8,772 bases of DNA from Streptosporangiaceae bacterium (GTDB lineage Bacteria > Actinomycetota > Actinomycetes > Streptosporangiales > Streptosporangiaceae): positions 1-8,772 of the forward strand of contig JASHXW010000430.1 of assembly GCA_030043395.1 (NCBI GenBank), in the 5' to 3' direction. Shown piece after piece: positions 6,361 to 8,772 of the stretch. Position numbers and translations under genes: made by a program. The notes under the pieces were generated by a model that was given only the letters and a program-made list of their open reading frames with translations, did no database searches and had not been told where the DNA came from. Numbering within the stretch: the first letter of the stretch is position 1; the number at the start of each line of letters is the position of its first letter.

Positions 6361-6388
6361 AGCATACGCACGCGAGTGCCCGCTGCAA
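6361..6388 (-). promoter_or_regulatory. Candidate leaderless promoter of the double-propeller gene
   Basis: On the minus strand TATGCT (6366-6361) ends 6 nt before ATG 6354, which would place the transcription start at or next to the A of the ATG. A TTGCAG hexamer (6388-6383) lies 16 bp upstream as a weak -35. No Shine-Dalgarno precedes the ATG, which fits leaderless translation, frequent in actinomycetes. The gene could then be transcribed apart from the upstream regulator-propeller pair. Confidence 0.45.
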
Positions 6389-6418
6389 CGGTCTCGTTAA
6401 TGGCGGCCGCTGCTGGCC

Positions 6419-7624
6419 TTAGCCCAGGACCAGCCGTGCCGCCGCCAGGCCCGGCTGAAGCGTGACGACGTCCGGCGCGGAGGCGCCGGGGCGCCAGGCC
6501 ACGAGCTGAACCTCGGAAGGCAGCGCGAGCTCTGCGACCAGGGTGTCGGTATCGTCTGGCCAGCCGAATGTCGTCAAGGTGCCGCCGCTGGTCCGGATTC
6601 CTGGCACTACCCAGACCTGGCCGGTGCGCAGCGAGACGACGTACAGCCAGTTCGGCGCGTCCTTGCCCGCGCCTGGAACGTCGGCCTTGACCCGGACGGC
6701 CAGGTACTTCTCATCCGGGCTGAACGCGGCACTGACGGCACTGTCCCCGGCAGCCTGCCGGACGGCAAGGACATGCCCGGTCACGACATCGGTCACGTTC
6801 ACCGCACAGCGGCGTGCGCAGGGCCGTACCCATGCGACCTGGCGCGCGCCTACCGCGAGGACGGTGCCGAAGCTCCGGCCGTGGCCGGCCTGCCCGTTTC
6901 GCGGCTTCCGGAGCAGGAAGGCGGCCTGGCCGCCATGTCGGGCGGTCGGCGCGAGCAGCAAGCCACGGTCGGTCTGCCCGTCGATCGCGTATCCAGCCGG
7001 GAGCTGCACGACCGGCCCAAGCGTGTTGTCCTGGACATCGGCCTCGCGGGCAAGGCCGACCGAGCTTCCGGGGTGCGCGCCTGGCTGGTAACTGGTCAGC
7101 CACAAGTGCCCGGCGCTGGCTGCCGGCGCGACGACGTTCGCGGTGCCCGCCCAGCGCGCCGCGCTCGCGTCGCCGGGGAGGAAGTACGCCGGCAGCAGTG
7201 CTGACAGGCACGGGGTGCACGCGGGACGGAGAAAGGTGCTGCGCGTCAGTGCCCAGCCGCCGGTCACTCGCGCGAACCTGTAACCTGCACCGGTCACGGG
7301 CAAGCCGCCGATTGGCTCGGCCCGGCCGGTGGCCGGCCAGAACCACAGTGGTTGCGGACCAGCGACAGGCAGCCGGATCCCGCTCATCAGGCGTAGCTGC
7401 TGCGCGCTCGCCTCGCCGGGCACGCCGACCACGCCCGGCAGGATACGCGGCACCGGCTCCTTCGCGGCGGCCCTGCGCGGCGCAGGATGGGCAGACTGGT
7501 GATGGTCGGCTGGCCAGTACTTGACAGCAACAACGGCGACCGCCAAAGCCACTGCGATGGCAATCAAACCGCGCTTGCGCCAGGTCGGCCCGCGGTCCTT
7601 GCCAACGGTAAGGATGTCGTCCAT
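6419..7624 (-). CDS. Membrane-anchored propeller-like protein downstream of an AfsR-type regulator
   Basis: A 401-residue protein of unrecognised family. A short cytoplasmic N-terminus with basic residues (GPTWRKRG) precedes one transmembrane segment at about 19-36, then a Pro/Ala/His linker to about 65. The external part has strand-loop units typical of WD40-like or TolB-like propellers, clearest at AVSAAFSPDEKYLAVRV (296-312), NWLYVVSLRTGQVWVV (325-340) and VQLVAWRPG (372-380). Two close cysteine pairs, CTPC (136, 139) and CARRC (269, 273), could form disulfides outside the cell. ATG 7624 has AGGTGG 4 nt upstream. It starts 18 bp after the TPR regulator's stop with no room for a promoter, so the two are probably co-transcribed. 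A 40-bp copy of its 3' region lies at 4261-4300. Function unknown; an extracytoplasmic sensor or scaffold is one inference. Confidence 0.85.
   Translation of the reverse strand: MDDILTVGKDRGPTWRKRGLIAIAVALAVAVVAVKYWPADHHQSAHPAPRRAAAKEPVPRILPGVVGVPGEASAQQLRLMSGIRLPVAGPQPLWFWPATGRAEPIGGLPVTGAGYRFARVTGGWALTRSTFLRPACTPCLSALLPAYFLPGDASAARWAGTANVVAPAASAGHLWLTSYQPGAHPGSSVGLAREADVQDNTLGPVVQLPAGYAIDGQTDRGLLLAPTARHGGQAAFLLRKPRNGQAGHGRSFGTVLAVGARQVAWVRPCARRCAVNVTDVVTGHVLAVRQAAGDSAVSAAFSPDEKYLAVRVKADVPGAGKDAPNWLYVVSLRTGQVWVVPGIRTSGGTLTTFGWPDDTDTLVAELALPSEVQLVAWRPGASAPDVVTLQPGLAAARLVLG
6484..6523 (-). repeat. Intact coding copy of the 40-bp repeated block
   Basis: This segment encodes LPSEVQLVAWRPG near the C-terminus of the membrane-anchored propeller protein and is repeated at 4261-4300 (37/40 identical, same orientation, 2223 bp apart). 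Confidence 0.7.
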
Positions 7625-7642
7625 GCACCACCTACCGGCGAT

Positions 7643-8772
7643 CTATGAGCCGACGATACGCCAGCCGGGAACGCCTTGGCCGCGAGTGCTCTCTAGCTTG
7701 GTCCGGACCTTGGCGGCGTCAGGATGACGGAGTTCGTCGAGGATGGCAAGGGCAAGCTGCCAGGCCCGACTGGCATGCGGAAGGTCGCCGACAGCGTCGT
7801 GGACGTCCCCGAGATGAACGAGTATGTCCGCTTCGTTGAAGCGGTCACCCAATTCGCGGAACATGGCCAGTGCGCGCCGGTGGCACGCGACGGCCTCCGT
7901 GTGCTGGCCGAGTTGGGCATGGGCGTACCCCAAGCTGTCCCAGGCACACGCCTCGCTTTCCCGCTTGCCGAGTTCCTGGTGCAGCGAAATGGCCTGCCGA
8001 GCGCACATCAGAGCCCGCTCGTAATCACCTAGTTGGGCGTGGCACCAGCCGATGTTGTTGATGACAGTGGCCTGCCAGCCACGGTCGCCCGCCGCGCGAA
8101 ACAGTTCGAATGCCTGAAGCGAGTGGTCAAGGGCGCTGCGATGCATGCCCTGCCGCTCCGAGAGTGCACCCAGGCTGATGTGAACCCGGCCCTGGCCGAC
8201 GTGGTCGCCGAGCTGCCTGTACAGCTCAAGCGCGGTGCCAAAGTGGGCCTGCGCATCTTGACTCTTGCCGAGCCGGCGGCCGGTCTGGCCTAGCCTGTGG
8301 TGGATGACGGCCTGTTTGCGCTGGTCGGCGAGCCGCTGGGAGGCAGCGAGCGCGCTCTGCTGGACGGACTGAAGGCTGTCCCAGTACCCGCGCCGGTCAA
8401 AGAAAGTGGTGAGCAGCTCTGCGAACTGCCAGGCGTGGGTATCGAAGCCTGCCTGGGCCGCCTGACCGACCAGAAGTGGCAGCACTTGGTGTTCTGCCTG
8501 GAACCACGCCATGGCGTGGTCATAGTGGACGATCGTCTCCGGCATCACGCCGCGCTGCGGGGGAAGCGGCGTAATCGGCTCGCGAACTCGCTTGAGCAGG
8601 TGGTCTGCCCGCTGGGCGGTATGCAGATAGTGGTCCAGGCCCCGGCTCATGGCAGTGACGCGCTCGCGCTTGCTGTCGCTGGACTTGGACTCCCCGGTGG
8701 CGTAGGCGCGGAGCAGGTCGTGGAAGGCGTACCGGCCCGGGATGTGCTCTGCGATCAGGCAGTCGCGGGTGA
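7643..8772 (-). CDS. AfsR-type NB-ARC/TPR regulator, C-terminal part (5' end off the window)
   Basis: 375 residues are visible; the frame has no start before the window edge. An ATG at 8650 lies inside the gene and is not the true start. The visible part opens with GRYAFHDLLRAYA (residues 12-24), the conserved winged-helix end of the NB-ARC module in AfsR/SARP-like proteins. AWFQAEHQVLPLL (88-100) follows, the family's helical linker (usually AxxWLxxExxNLL). Then come five TPR units of about 40 residues from about 152 to 350, each like GYAHAQLGQHTEAVACHRRALAMFRELGD. These proteins use an ATPase switch and TPR sensing to control transcription, often with an N-terminal SARP or other DNA-binding domain. 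That domain is not visible here, so a STAND-type signalling or conflict-system ATPase is also possible. It is likely the first visible gene of an operon with the anchored propeller (18-bp gap). TAG stop at 7643-7645. Confidence 0.88.
   Translation of the reverse strand, partial: TRDCLIAEHIPGRYAFHDLLRAYATGESKSSDSKRERVTAMSRGLDHYLHTAQRADHLLKRVREPITPLPPQRGVMPETIVHYDHAMAWFQAEHQVLPLLVGQAAQAGFDTHAWQFAELLTTFFDRRGYWDSLQSVQQSALAASQRLADQRKQAVIHHRLGQTGRRLGKSQDAQAHFGTALELYRQLGDHVGQGRVHISLGALSERQGMHRSALDHSLQAFELFRAAGDRGWQATVINNIGWCHAQLGDYERALMCARQAISLHQELGKRESEACAWDSLGYAHAQLGQHTEAVACHRRALAMFRELGDRFNEADILVHLGDVHDAVGDLPHASRAWQLALAILDELRHPDAAKVRTKLESTRGQGVPGWRIVGS

Noticed and set aside
8648..8650. ATG 8650 as start of the TPR regulator
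   Set aside because: The 40 codons upstream stay open to the edge and contain the conserved RYAFHDLLRAYA segment, so the gene extends beyond the window.

Overview
The window is GC-rich, with strong G/C preference at third codon positions. It carries an AfsR-type regulator fragment with the RYxFHDLLRAYA signature, a GC-rich hairpin without a U-tract, and one apparently leaderless promoter. This points to a high-GC, probably filamentous, actinomycete; the genus cannot be read from the sequence. Repeat proteins of the first gene's type are also common in Ktedonobacteria (recollection, not a search), so that phylum is not fully excluded.

Layout, left to right: (1) a possible divergent gene start at the left edge (minus strand, weak); (2) a secreted protein of seven DAWAVG...EHWNG repeats (177-1424, +), read as a seven-bladed beta-propeller; (3) a small SRPBCC (START-like) protein (1503-1958, +); (4) on the minus strand, convergent with it, a membrane-anchored WD40-like propeller gene (3140-2010) whose reading frame is broken by one in-frame amber codon just after the membrane segment; (5) divergent from that, a zinc-independent MDR quinone oxidoreductase (3329-4252, +); (6) a minus-strand block that reads from the right edge leftward: an NB-ARC/TPR regulator of the AfsR type (8772-7643, N-terminus off the window), a membrane-anchored propeller-like protein 18 bp downstream (7624-6419), and a secreted double propeller with seven YVTN-type repeats plus six further repeats (6354-4318).

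Four different extracytoplasmic propeller-type proteins lie within about 7.5 kb, and one is tightly coupled to an AfsR/STAND-type TPR regulator. The likeliest reading is a locus for surface or secreted recognition/scaffold proteins, partly under the local regulator. No function can be assigned from sequence alone. The SRPBCC protein and the oxidoreductase look like ordinary housekeeping or accessory enzymes interleaved on the other strand.

Two signs of decay or rearrangement stand out: the amber codon that separates a well-formed translation start and signal-anchor from the WD40-like domain, and a 40-bp block (37/40 identical) in the intergenic space at 4261-4300 that repeats a coding segment from the 3' end of the 6419-7624 gene in the same orientation. 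No tRNA, rRNA, CRISPR array, insertion sequence or attachment site was seen. No stretch over 300 bases lacks a gene.
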